Shown: piece by piece, positions 18,757 through 31,160 of the stretch
Layout: each line of letters opens with the position of its first letter
How positions within the stretch are numbered: position 1 is the stretch's first letter
The notes under the pieces: generated by a model
Database searches by the model: none
Seen by the model: the letters and a program-made list of their open reading frames with translations, nothing else
Told to the model about the DNA's origin: nothing
Translations under genes and position numbers: made by a program
Origin: Pseudorasbora parva
Taxonomy: Eukaryota; Chordata; Actinopteri; Cypriniformes; Gobionidae
Direction of reading: 5' to 3'
Length of the DNA: 64,000 nt
Assembly: GCF_024679245.1 (NCBI RefSeq)
Contig: NW_027125108.1
Location: 1-64,000 of the forward strand

Positions 18757-19411
18757 GGGCCCCGAGTTTTGCCACGGCAAGCACCACTCACAATTTCTTC
18801 AGGAATTGTACTTTCTAGTATTGTAAATACTATTCACTTTTTCAAAACTTTGGCACGCTACTCCTCCGGCACCGTTTGTCACAGACCCACGGATGAGGTG
18901 TCAAATCGACCGACTTATTGAGGAGAGGTGTGCTATGTCTTTTCTAAGGGATCGGATGAACGATCTCCGTTTTGGCGGGAAAAAAATCCTCCCGGAAAAG
19001 TCCCATAGACTTAACATTGGCAGTACTGTGTCAGATCATATATTCGGATCAGAAGGTCGTAGAGACTTGAGGGTAGGCTCTTTTGACTCGGCCTATCAAG
19101 TAGACAATCAGTAGTGACATCACAACTTCATAGCCACTCCCTAGCAACTATTTAAACCACCCTAGCAACCGTATTTCAACATTAATAAGCCATATCTCAG
19201 TACCACACCATTGTACACATACAGAGTTGGGCTCTTTTGACGCAGACTGACAGTTAGTCTTTAGATATCACCCCTTAAACTGTTTAAGTACACCATAGCA
19301 ACCATTTCGACCACCCTAGCAACCATACAAACACATAAAGAAGCCATATCTCAGCCCCACAACATCTTACAGACATGGGGCTGGCTTATTTTGCAGTCTC
19401 TTGCAATAACA
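18757..19411 (+). repeat. A unit, 655 bp
   Basis: First full unit of the main array: head hairpin, TAGTATT-GTA-AATACTA palindrome, A body, TAGCAACC boxes, tail 'gcagtctcttgcaataaca'. The recurrent 73-codon frame (position 18893 here) is intact in 15 units only because the units are near-identical. Nothing suggests it is translated. Confidence 0.95.
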
Positions 19412-21529
19412 GGGCCCCGAGTTTTGCCACGGCAAGCACCACTCACAATTTCTTCAGGAATTGTACTTTCTAGTTAGTGGTGCTTGCTTTAGCAAGGCAT
19501 CACTATTGTTCTCCACCATACTTATTAGTGGTGCTTGCTTTAGCAAGGCATCACTATTGTTCTCCACCATACTTATTATTATTATTATTCTTCCACACAC
19601 GTATTTCGGCGCGCTTCTCCTCACACAAATTTTGTCAAACCCCAACCACTAAATAGCCAAAGTCGGCGACCTATACGGGAATGGTGTGCTATGACTTTTA
19701 TAAGGGATCGGGGGTACGGTGTGTGCCCCAGGGGTGCAAACGTACCCCAAAAGTGCCATAGACGATTGATGGGGCGAAACTTTGACCTCTCGTAGCTCCG
19801 AGCGAGGATCTCAAACACACACATATATTACACGAAATTTGAAGGGGCTGATAAGATCTCTCAGAACACACATCTCAAAGGGGTGTAAGTTGTACCCCTG
19901 GGGTGCTAGAGCTCCCCAAAAATCGCAAAAAAGGCCCATTGACTTAACATGGGGAGGGTCGTCCCATGAAACGCATGCAACGCATGCGTTTCTCATTCAA
20001 TGGTAAATCCCATAGGGATTTTGTATTGAGCATAGCTCTGCTTCACAGACTCACAAACACAAGGGGGTGGGCCCAATCTACTCAGACAACCAATCACTAT
20101 CTCAGGATCATGATGATGTTATTAAGCCACGCCCTAGCAACCGTTTAGAGCTCCCTAACAACCGATCCCATTGACTTCCATTGAAAAAGATCAAAGTTAT
20201 ATCTCTGGATAGGAGTGTCATACAAACATGAGGGTGGGTTTGATTGACTCAGGGCATCAACGGCCAATCACAAATCACCTTCAACACCTCCTAGCCACTC
20301 CCTAGCAACCATTATCAAGCACCCTAACAACCCAAATCCACAGTGTATATCTTCACATCTGAACATCATAGAGACATGGGGGTTGGTTTATATCATTCAT
20401 ACTGGCAGGGGGATTTTGGGGAATCATTATGGGATGGTGCCAAGCCACTCCATAGCAACCAAACAGAGTACCTTAGCAACCGTTCAGATCTCTGCATCAG
20501 AAAATCATAGAGACACGGGGGTTGGTTTATATCATTCATACTGGCAAGGGGATTTTGGGGAATCATTATGGGATGCTACCAAGCCACTCCATAGCAACCA
20601 AACAGAGTACCTTAGCAACCGTTCAGATCTCTGCATCAGAAAATCATAGAGACATGGGGGTTGGTTTATATAATTAGTACTGGCAAGGTGATTTTGGGGT
20701 ATCATTATGGGATGCTGCCACTCCATAGCAACCACCCAGAATACCCTAGCAACCACATAGCAACGTCATAGCAACCACCCAGAACACCATAGCAACTGCC
20801 TAGCAACCACCCAGAACACCCTAGCAACTGCCTAGCAACACCCTAGCAACGCCCTAGCAACCACCCAGAACACCCTAGCAACCGCCTAGCAACGCCCTAG
20901 CAACCACCCAGAACACCATAGCAACCGCCTAGCAACCACCTAGCAACGCCCTAGCAACCACCCAGAACACCCTAGCAACCGCCTAGCAACGCCCTAGCAA
21001 CCACCCAGAACACCCTAGCAACCGCCTAGCAACCACCAAAAACACCCTAGCAACCACCTAGCAACATGCTAATCATGCTAGCAACATGCTAATCATGTTA
21101 GCATAATGCTAGCATAATGCTAATCATGTTAGCATCATGCTAGCATCATGCTAATCATGTTAGCATAATGCTAGCAACATGCTAATCATGTTAGCATCAT
21201 GCTAGCAACATGCTAATCATGTTGCTAGCATCATGCTAATCATGTTAGCATCATGCTAACATCATGCTAATCATGTTAGCATTATGCTAGCAACATGCTA
21301 ATCATGTTAGCATCATGCTAACATCATGCTAGCATAATGCTAACATCATGCTAATCATGTTAGCATCATGCTAGCAACATGCTAATCATGTTAGCATCAT
21401 GCTAATAACTTGCTAATCATGCTGCTAACAACATGCTAATCATGTTAGCATCATGCTAACAACTTGCTAATCATGTTAGCATCATGCTAACATCATGTTG
21501 CTTGGCTTTTTTGCATCACAAATGCCACA
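19412..21529 (+). repeat. B unit, 2,118 bp (doubled hairpin arm)
   Basis: Order: head; two copies of the 'agtggtgcttgc' arm; ATT microsatellite; body with the palindrome at 19968-19992 and AAATCCC-ATA-GGGATTT at 20005-20021; 139-bp subrepeats from about 20373; TAGCAACC minisatellite about 20722-21065; ATGCTAATC minisatellite about 21065-21500; tail 'cttggcttttttgcatcac'. The same length and shared diagnostic sequence recur at 31161 and 53779. Confidence 0.95.
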
Positions 21530-23596
21530 GGGCCCCGAGTTTTGCCACGGCAAGCACCACTCACAATTTCTTCAGGAATTGTACTTTCTAGTTAGTGGTG
21601 CTTGCTTTAGCAAGGCATCACTATTGTTCTCCACCATACTTATTATTATTATTATTCTTCCACACACGTATTTCGGCGCGCTTCTCCTCACACAAATTTT
21701 GTCAAACCCCAACCACTAAATAGCCAAAGTCGGCGACCTATACGGGAATGGTGTGCTATGACTTTTATAAGGGATCGGGGGTACGGTGTGTGCCCCAGGG
21801 GTGCAAACGTACCCCAAAAGTGCCATAGACGATTGATGGGGCGAAACTTTGACCTCTCGTAGCTCCGAGCGAGGATCTCAAACACACACATATATTACAC
21901 GAAATTTGAAGGGGCTGATAAGATCTCTCAGAACACACATCTCAAAGGGGTGTAAGTTGTACCCCTGGGGTGCTAGAGCTCCCCAAAAATCGCAAAAAAG
22001 GCCCATTGACTTAACATGGGGAGGGTCGTCCCATGAAACGCATGCAACGCATGCGTTTCTCATTCAATGGTAAATCCCATAGGGATTTTGTATTGAGCAT
22101 AGCTCTGCTTCACAGACTCACAAACACAAGGGGGTGGGCCCAATCTACTCAGACAACCAATCACTATCTCAGGATCATGATGATGTTATTAAGCCACGCC
22201 CTAGCAACCGTTTAGAGCTCCCTAACAACCGATCCCATTGACTTCCATTGAAAAAGATCAAAGTTATATCTCTGGATAGGAGTGTCATACAAACATGAGG
22301 GTGGGTTTGATTGACTCAGGGCATCAACGGCCAATCACAAATCACCTTCAACACCTCCTAGCCACTCCCTAGCAACCATTATCAAGCACCCTAACAACCC
22401 AAATCCACAGTGTATATCTTCACATCTGAACATCATAGAGACATGGGGGTTGGTTTATATCATTCATACTGGCAGGGGGATTTTGGGGAATCATTATGGG
22501 ATGGTGCCAAGCCACTCCATAGCAACCAAACAGAGTACCTTAGCAACCGTTCAGATCTCTGCATCAGAAAATCATAGAGACACGGGGGTTGGTTTATATC
22601 ATTCATACTGGCAAGGGGATTTTGGGGAATCATTATGGGATGCTACCAAGCCACTCCATAGCAACCAAACAGAGTACCTTAGCAACCGTTCAGATCTCTG
22701 CATCAGAAAATCATAGAGACATGGGGGTTGGTTTATATAATTAGTACTGGCAAGGTGATTTTGGGGTATCATTATGGGATGCTGCCACTCCATAGCAACC
22801 ACCCAGAATACCCTAGCAACCACATAGCAACGTCATAGCAACCACCCAGAACACCATAGCAACTGCCTAGCAACCACCCAGAACACCCTAGCAACTGCCT
22901 AGCAACACCCTAGCAACGCCCTAGCAACCACCCAGAACACCCTAGCAACCGCCTAGCAACGCCCTAGCAACCACCCAGAACACCATAGCAACCGCCTAGC
23001 AACCACCTAGCAACGCCCTAGCAACCACCCAGAACACCCTAGCAACCGCCTAGCAACGCCCTAGCAACCACCCAGAACACCCTAGCAACCGCCTAGCAAC
23101 CACCAAAAACACCCTAGCAACCACCTAGCAACATGCTAATCATGCTAGCAACATGCTAATCATGTTAGCATAATGCTAGCATAATGCTAATCATGTTAGC
23201 ATCATGCTAGCATCATGCTAATCATGTTAGCATAATGCTAGCAACATGCTAATCATGTTAGCATCATGCTAGCAACATGCTAATCATGTTGCTAGCATCA
23301 TGCTAATCATGTTAGCATCATGCTAACATCATGCTAATCATGTTAGCATTATGCTAGCAACATGCTAATCATGTTAGCATCATGCTAACATCATGCTAGC
23401 ATAATGCTAACATCATGCTAATCATGTTAGCATCATGCTAGCAACATGCTAATCATGTTAGCATCATGCTAATAACTTGCTAATCATGCTGCTAACAACA
23501 TGCTAATCATGTTAGCATCATGCTAACAACTTGCTAATCATGTTAGCATCATGCTAACATCATGTTGCTTGGCTTTTTTGCATCACAAATGCCACA
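21530..23596 (+). repeat. B unit, 2,067 bp
   Basis: Matches the preceding unit through body, subrepeats and both minisatellites, but has a single hairpin arm, which accounts for the 51-bp length difference. Minisatellites lie about 22789-23130 (TAGCAACC) and 23130-23567 (ATGCTAATC). Confidence 0.95.
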
Positions 23597-25968
23597 GGGC
23601 CCCGAGTTTTGCCACGGCAAGCACCACTCACAATTTCTTCAGGAATTGTACTTTCTAGTTAGTGGTGCTTGCTTTAGCAAGGCATCACTATTGTTCTCCA
23701 CCATACTTATTATTATTATTCTTCCACCGCACACGTATTTCGGCGCGCTTCTCCTCACACAAATTTTGTCAAACCCCAACCACTAAATAGCCAAATCCGG
23801 CGACCTATACGGGAATGGTGTGCTATGACTTTTATAAGGGATCGGGGGTACGGTGTGCGCCCCAGGGGTGCAGAAGTAGCCCAAAAGTGCCATAGACGAT
23901 TGATGGGGCGAAACTTTGACCCCTCGTAGCTCCGAGCGAGGATCTCAAACACACACATATATTACACGAAAATTGAAGGGGCTGATAGGATCTCTCAAAA
24001 CACACATCTCAAAGGGGTGTAAGTTGTACCCCTGGGGTGCTAGAGCTCCCCAAAAATCGAAAAATTGCCCCATTGACTTAACATGGGGAGGGTCCTCCCA
24101 TGAAACGCATGCAACGCATGCGTTTCTCCTACTATGGTAAATCCCATAGGGATTTTGTATTGAGCATAGCTCTGCTTCACAGACTCACAGAGACAAGGGG
24201 GTGGGCCCAATCTACTCAGACAACCAATCACTATGTCAGAATCATGATGATGCTATTAAGCCACGCCCTAGCAACCATTTAGAGCTCCCTAACAACCGAT
24301 CCCATAGACTCCCATTGAAAGAGATCAAAGTTATATCTCTGGATAGGACTGTCATAGAAACATGAGGGTGAGTTTGATTGACTCAGGGCATCAACAGCCA
24401 ATCACAAATCACCTTCAACACCTCCTAGCCACTCCCTAGCAACCATTATCAAGCACCCTAACAACCCAAATCCACAGTCTATATCTTCACATCTGAACAT
24501 CATAGAGACACGGGGGTTGGTTTATATCATTCATACTGACAAGGAGCTTTTGGCGTATCATTATGGGATGCTGCCAAGCCACTCCATAGCAACCAAACAG
24601 AGTACCCTAGCAACTGTTTAGCAACACCTATATCTCTGCATTAGTACATCATAGAGACACGGGGGTTGGTATATATCATTCATACTGGCAAGGGGATTTT
24701 GGGGAATCATTATGGGATGGTGCCAAGCCACTCCATAGCAACCAAACACAGTACCCTAGCAACTGTTCAGATCTCTGCATCTGAAAATCGTACAGACACG
24801 GGGGCTGGTTTATATCATTCATACTGGCAAGGGGATTTTGGGATATCATTATGGGATGCTGCCAAGCCACTCCATAGCAACCAAACAGAGTACCCTAGCA
24901 ACTGTTCAGATCTCTGCATCAGAAAATCATAGAGACATGGGGGTTGGTTTATATAATTAGTACTGGCAAGGTGATTTTGGGGTATCATTATGGGATGTTG
25001 CCACTCCATAGCAACTACCCAGAATACCCTAGCAACCACATAGCAACGTCATAGCAACCACCCAGAACACCATAGCAACTGCCTAGCAACCACCCAGAAC
25101 ACCCTAGCAACTGCCTAGCAACACCCTAGCAACGCCCTAGCAACCACCCAGAACACCCTAGCAACCGCCTAGCAACGCCCTAGCAACCACCCAGAACACC
25201 CTAGCAACCGCCTAGCAACCACCTAGCAACGCCCTAGCAACCTCCCAGAACACCCTAGCAACCGCCTAGCAACGCCCTAGCAACCACCCAGAACACCCTA
25301 GCAACCGCCTAGCAACCACCCAGAACACCCTAGCAACCGCCTAGCAACATGCTAATCATGCTAGCAACATGCTAATCATGTTAGCATCATGCTAGCAACA
25401 TGCTAATCATGTTAGCATCATGCTAGCAACATGCTAATCATGTTGCTAGCATCATGCTAATCATGTTAGCATCATGCTAACAACATGCTAATCATGTTAG
25501 CATCATGCTAGCAACATGCTAATCATGTTAGCATCATGCTAGCAACATGCTAATCATGTTAGCATCATGCTAGCAACATGCTAATCATGTTAGCATCATG
25601 CTAGCAAAATGCTAATAATGTTGCTAGCATCATGCTAATCATGTTAGCATCATGCTAACATCATGCTAATCATGTTAGCATTATGCTAGCAACATGCTAA
25701 TCATGTTAGCATCATGCTAACATCATGCTAATCATGTTAGCATTATTCTAGCAACATGCTAATCATGTTAGCATAATGCTAACATCATGCTAATCATGTT
25801 AGCATCATGCTAGCAACATGCTAATCATGTTAGCATCATGCTAATAACTTGCTAATCATGCTGCTAACAACATGCTAATCATGTTAGCATCATGCTAACA
25901 ACTTGCTAATCATGTTAACATCATGCTAACATCATGTTGCTTGGCTTTTTTGCATCACAAATGCCACA
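23597..25968 (+). repeat. B unit, 2,372 bp
   Basis: Single hairpin arm, diverged body, and extra 139-bp subrepeats, including one with 'ctgacaaggagcttttggcg'. Minisatellites lie about 25005-25345 (TAGCAACC) and 25345-25935 (ATGCTAATC). The unit at 33279 has the same length and landmarks. Confidence 0.95.
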
Positions 25969-27933
25969 GGGCCCCGAGTTTTGCCACGGCAAGCACCACT
26001 CACAATTTCTTCAGGAATTGTACTTTCTAGTATTGTAAATACTATTCACTTTTTCAAAACTTTGGCACGCTACTCCTCCGGCACCGTTTGTCACAGACCC
26101 ACGGATGAGGTGTCAAATCGACCGACTTATTGAGGAGAGGTGTGCTATGTCTTTTCTAAGGGATCGGATGAACGATCTCCGTTTTGGCGGGAAAAAAATC
26201 CTCCCGGAAAAGTCCCATAGACTTAACATTGGCAGTACTGTGTCAGATCATATATTCGGATCAGAAGGTCGTAGAGACTTGAGGGTAGGCTCTTTTGACT
26301 CGGCCTATCAAGTAGACAATCAGTAGTGACATCACAACTTCATAGCCACTCCCTAGCAACTATTTAAACCACCCTAGCAACCGTATTTCAACATTAATAA
26401 GCCATATCTCAGTACCACACCATTGTACACATACAGAGTTGGGCTCTTTTGACGCAGACTGACAGTTAGTCTTTAGATATCACCCCTTAAACTGTTTAAG
26501 TACACCATAGCAACCATTTCGACCACCCTAGCAACCATACAAACACATAAAGAAGCCATATCTCAGCCCCACAACATCTTACAGACATGGGGCTGGCTTA
26601 TTTTGCAGTCTCTTGCAATAACAGGGCCCCGAGTTTTGCCACGGCAAGCACCACTCACAATTTCTTCAGGAATTGTACTTTCTAGTATTGTAAATACTAT
26701 TCACTTTTTCAAAACTTTGGCACGCTACTCCTCCGGCACCGTTTGTCACAGACCCACGGATGAGGTGTCAAATCGACCGACTTATTGAGGAGAGGTGTGC
26801 TATGTCTTTTCTAAGGGATCGGATGAACGATCTCCGTTTTGGCGGGAAAAAAATCCTCCCGGAAAAGTCCCATAGACTTAACATTGGCAGTACTGTGTCA
26901 GATCATATATTCGGATCAGAAGGTCGTAGAGACTTGAGGGTAGGCTCTTTTGACTCGGCCTATCAAGTAGACAATCAGTAGTGACATCACAACTTCATAG
27001 CCACTCCCTAGCAACTATTTAAACCACCCTAGCAACCGTATTTCAACATTAATAAGCCATATCTCAGTACCACACCATTGTACACATACAGAGTTGGGCT
27101 CTTTTGACGCAGACTGACAGTTAGTCTTTAGATATCACCCCTTAAACTGTTTAAGTACACCATAGCAACCATTTCGACCACCCTAGCAACCATACAAACA
27201 CATAAAGAAGCCATATCTCAGCCCCACAACATCTTACAGACATGGGGCTGGCTTATTTTGCAGTCTCTTGCAATAACAGGGCCCCGAGTTTTGCCACGGC
27301 AAGCACCACTCACAATTTCTTCAGGAATTGTACTTTCTAGTATTGTAAATACTATTCACTTTTTCAAAACTTTGGCACGCTACTCCTCCGGCACCGTTTG
27401 TCACAGACCCACGGATGAGGTGTCAAATCGACCGACTTATTGAGGAGAGGTGTGCTATGTCTTTTCTAAGGGATCGGATGAACGATCTCCGTTTTGGCGG
27501 GAAAAAAATCCTCCCGGAAAAGTCCCATAGACTTAACATTGGCAGTACTGTGTCAGATCATATATTCGGATCAGAAGGTCGTAGAGACTTGAGGGTAGGC
27601 TCTTTTGACTCGGCCTATCAAGTAGACAATCAGTAGTGACATCACAACTTCATAGCCACTCCCTAGCAACTATTTAAACCACCCTAGCAACCGTATTTCA
27701 ACATTAATAAGCCATATCTCAGTACCACACCATTGTACACATACAGAGTTGGGCTCTTTTGACGCAGACTGACAGTTAGTCTTTAGATATCACCCCTTAA
27801 ACTGTTTAAGTACACCATAGCAACCATTTCGACCACCCTAGCAACCATACAAACACATAAAGAAGCCATATCTCAGCCCCACAACATCTTACAGACATGG
27901 GGCTGGCTTATTTTGCAGTCTCTTGCAATAACA
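25969..27933 (+). repeat. Three tandem A units (3 x 655 bp)
   Basis: Units start at 25969, 26624 and 27279. I found no differences among them or with 18757-19411 in the segments compared by eye. Such identity implies very recent duplication, ongoing conversion, or assembly effects. Confidence 0.95.
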
Positions 27934-29195
27934 GGGCCCCGAGTTTTGCCACGGCAAGCACCACTCACAATTTCTTCAGGAATTGTACTTTCTAGTTAGT
28001 GGTGCTTGCGGTAGCAAGGCATCACTATTGTTCTCCACCATACTTATTATTCTTCTTCTTCTTCTGGACACGTATTTCGGCGCGCTTCTCCTCACACAAA
28101 TTTTGTCAAACCCCAACCACTAAATAGCCAAAGTCGGCGGCCTATACGGGAATGGTGTGCTATGACTTTTATAAGGGATCGGGGGTACGGTGTGTGCCCC
28201 AGGGGTGCAAACGTAGCCCAAAAGTGCCATAGACGATTGATGGGGCGAAACTTTGACCCCTCGTGGCTCCGAGCCAGGATCTCAAACACACACATATATT
28301 ACACGAAATTTGAAGGGGCTGATAGGATCTCTCAGCACACACATCTCAAAGGGGTGTAAGTTGTACCCCTGGGGTGCTAGAGCTCCCCAAAAATCGAAAA
28401 AAAGGCCCATTGACTTAACATGGGGAGGGTTGCCCCGTGAAACGCATGCAACGCATGCGTTTCTCCTACTATGGTAAATCCCATAGGGATTTTGTATTGA
28501 GCATAGCTCTGCTTCACAGACTCACAGAGACAAGGGGGTGGGCCCAATCTACTCAGACAACCAATCACTATCTCAGGATCATGATGATGTTATTAAGCCA
28601 CGCCCTAGCAACCGTTTACAGCTCCCTAACAACCGATCCCATTGACTTCCATTGAAAAAGATCAAAGTTATATCTCTGGATAGGAGTGTCATAGAAACAT
28701 GGGGGTGGGTTTGATTGACTCAAGGCATCAACGGCCAATCACAAATCACCTTCAACACCTCCTAGCCACTCCCTAGCAACCATTATCAAGCACCCTAACA
28801 ACCCAAATCCACAGTGTATATCTTCACATCTGAACATCATAGAGACACGGGGGTTGGTTTATATCATTCATACTGGCAAGGGGATTTTGGGTAATCATTA
28901 TGGGATGATGCCAAGCCACTCCATAGCAACCAAACAGAGTACCCTAGCAACTGTTTAGCAAGACCTATATCTCGGCATTAGTACATCATACAGACATGGG
29001 GGTTGGTTTATATCATTCATACTGGCAAGGGGATTTTGGGGAATCATTATGGGATGGTGCCAAGCCACTCCATAGCAACCAAACAGAGTACCCTAGCAAC
29101 TGTTCAGATCTCTACATCTGAAAATCGTAGAGACATGGGGGTTGGTTTATATCATTCATACTGGCAAGGTGATTTTGCAGTCTCTTGCAATAACC
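27934..29195 (+). repeat. Short B unit (1,262 bp) fused to an A tail
   Basis: B head and body are present, but both minisatellites are missing. Within a 139-bp subrepeat ('ggcaaggtgattttg') the sequence switches to the A-unit tail 'cagtctcttgcaataac' near 29177. The switch falls on the shared bases 'attttg', consistent with a short-homology recombination. Confidence 0.9.
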
Positions 29196-31160
29196 GGGCC
29201 CCGAGTTTTGCCACGGCAAGCACCACTCACAATTTCTTCAGGAATTGTACTTTCTAGTATTGTAAATACTATTCACTTTTTCAAAACTTTGGCACGCTAC
29301 TCCTCCGGCACCGTTTGTCACAGACCCACGGATGAGGTGTCAAATCGACCGACTTATTGAGGAGAGGTGTGCTATGTCTTTTCTAAGGGATCGGATGAAC
29401 GATCTCCGTTTTGGCGGGAAAAAAATCCTCCCGGAAAAGTCCCATAGACTTAACATTGGCAGTACTGTGTCAGATCATATATTCGGATCAGAAGGTCGTA
29501 GAGACTTGAGGGTAGGCTCTTTTGACTCGGCCTATCAAGTAGACAATCAGTAGTGACATCACAACTTCATAGCCACTCCCTAGCAACTATTTAAACCACC
29601 CTAGCAACCGTATTTCAACATTAATAAGCCATATCTCAGTACCACACCATTGTACACATACAGAGTTGGGCTCTTTTGACGCAGACTGACAGTTAGTCTT
29701 TAGATATCACCCCTTAAACTGTTTAAGTACACCATAGCAACCATTTCGACCACCCTAGCAACCATACAAACACATAAAGAAGCCATATCTCAGCCCCACA
29801 ACATCTTACAGACATGGGGCTGGCTTATTTTGCAGTCTCTTGCAATAACAGGGCCCCGAGTTTTGCCACGGCAAGCACCACTCACAATTTCTTCAGGAAT
29901 TGTACTTTCTAGTATTGTAAATACTATTCACTTTTTCAAAACTTTGGCACGCTACTCCTCCGGCACCGTTTGTCACAGACCCACGGATGAGGTGTCAAAT
30001 CGACCGACTTATTGAGGAGAGGTGTGCTATGTCTTTTCTAAGGGATCGGATGAACGATCTCCGTTTTGGCGGGAAAAAAATCCTCCCGGAAAAGTCCCAT
30101 AGACTTAACATTGGCAGTACTGTGTCAGATCATATATTCGGATCAGAAGGTCGTAGAGACTTGAGGGTAGGCTCTTTTGACTCGGCCTATCAAGTAGACA
30201 ATCAGTAGTGACATCACAACTTCATAGCCACTCCCTAGCAACTATTTAAACCACCCTAGCAACCGTATTTCAACATTAATAAGCCATATCTCAGTACCAC
30301 ACCATTGTACACATACAGAGTTGGGCTCTTTTGACGCAGACTGACAGTTAGTCTTTAGATATCACCCCTTAAACTGTTTAAGTACACCATAGCAACCATT
30401 TCGACCACCCTAGCAACCATACAAACACATAAAGAAGCCATATCTCAGCCCCACAACATCTTACAGACATGGGGCTGGCTTATTTTGCAGTCTCTTGCAA
30501 TAACAGGGCCCCGAGTTTTGCCACGGCAAGCACCACTCACAATTTCTTCAGGAATTGTACTTTCTAGTATTGTAAATACTATTCACTTTTTCAAAACTTT
30601 GGCACGCTACTCCTCCGGCACCGTTTGTCACAGACCCACGGATGAGGTGTCAAATCGACCGACTTATTGAGGAGAGGTGTGCTATGTCTTTTCTAAGGGA
30701 TCGGATGAACGATCTCCGTTTTGGCGGGAAAAAAATCCTCCCGGAAAAGTCCCATAGACTTAACATTGGCAGTACTGTGTCAGATCATATATTCGGATCA
30801 GAAGGTCGTAGAGACTTGAGGGTAGGCTCTTTTGACTCGGCCTATCAAGTAGACAATCAGTAGTGACATCACAACTTCATAGCCACTCCCTAGCAACTAT
30901 TTAAACCACCCTAGCAACCGTATTTCAACATTAATAAGCCATATCTCAGTACCACACCATTGTACACATACAGAGTTGGGCTCTTTTGACGCAGACTGAC
31001 AGTTAGTCTTTAGATATCACCCCTTAAACTGTTTAAGTACACCATAGCAACCATTTCGACCACCCTAGCAACCATACAAACACATAAAGAAGCCATATCT
31101 CAGCCCCACAACATCTTACAGACATGGGGCTGGCTTATTTTGCAGTCTCTTGCAATAACA
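29196..31160 (+). repeat. Three tandem A units (3 x 655 bp)
   Basis: Units start at 29196, 29851 and 30506, again apparently identical to the other 655-bp units. Confidence 0.95.

Noticed and set aside
18893..19114. Repeated 73-codon open frame in A units as a conserved small protein
   Set aside because: It is intact in 15 units only because those units are near-identical in DNA. Diverged A units break or alter it, and there is no signal of coding selection or recognisable domain.
20383..20649. Recurring 60- to 100-codon frames in B units on both strands
   Set aside because: They fall on 139-bp subrepeats and hairpins in several overlapping frames. Length changes with subrepeat number. They look like repeat artefacts.
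21065..21500. CRISPR array
   Set aside because: Regular short palindromic repeats are present, but there are no unique spacers or cas genes, and the genome is eukaryotic. It is a minisatellite.
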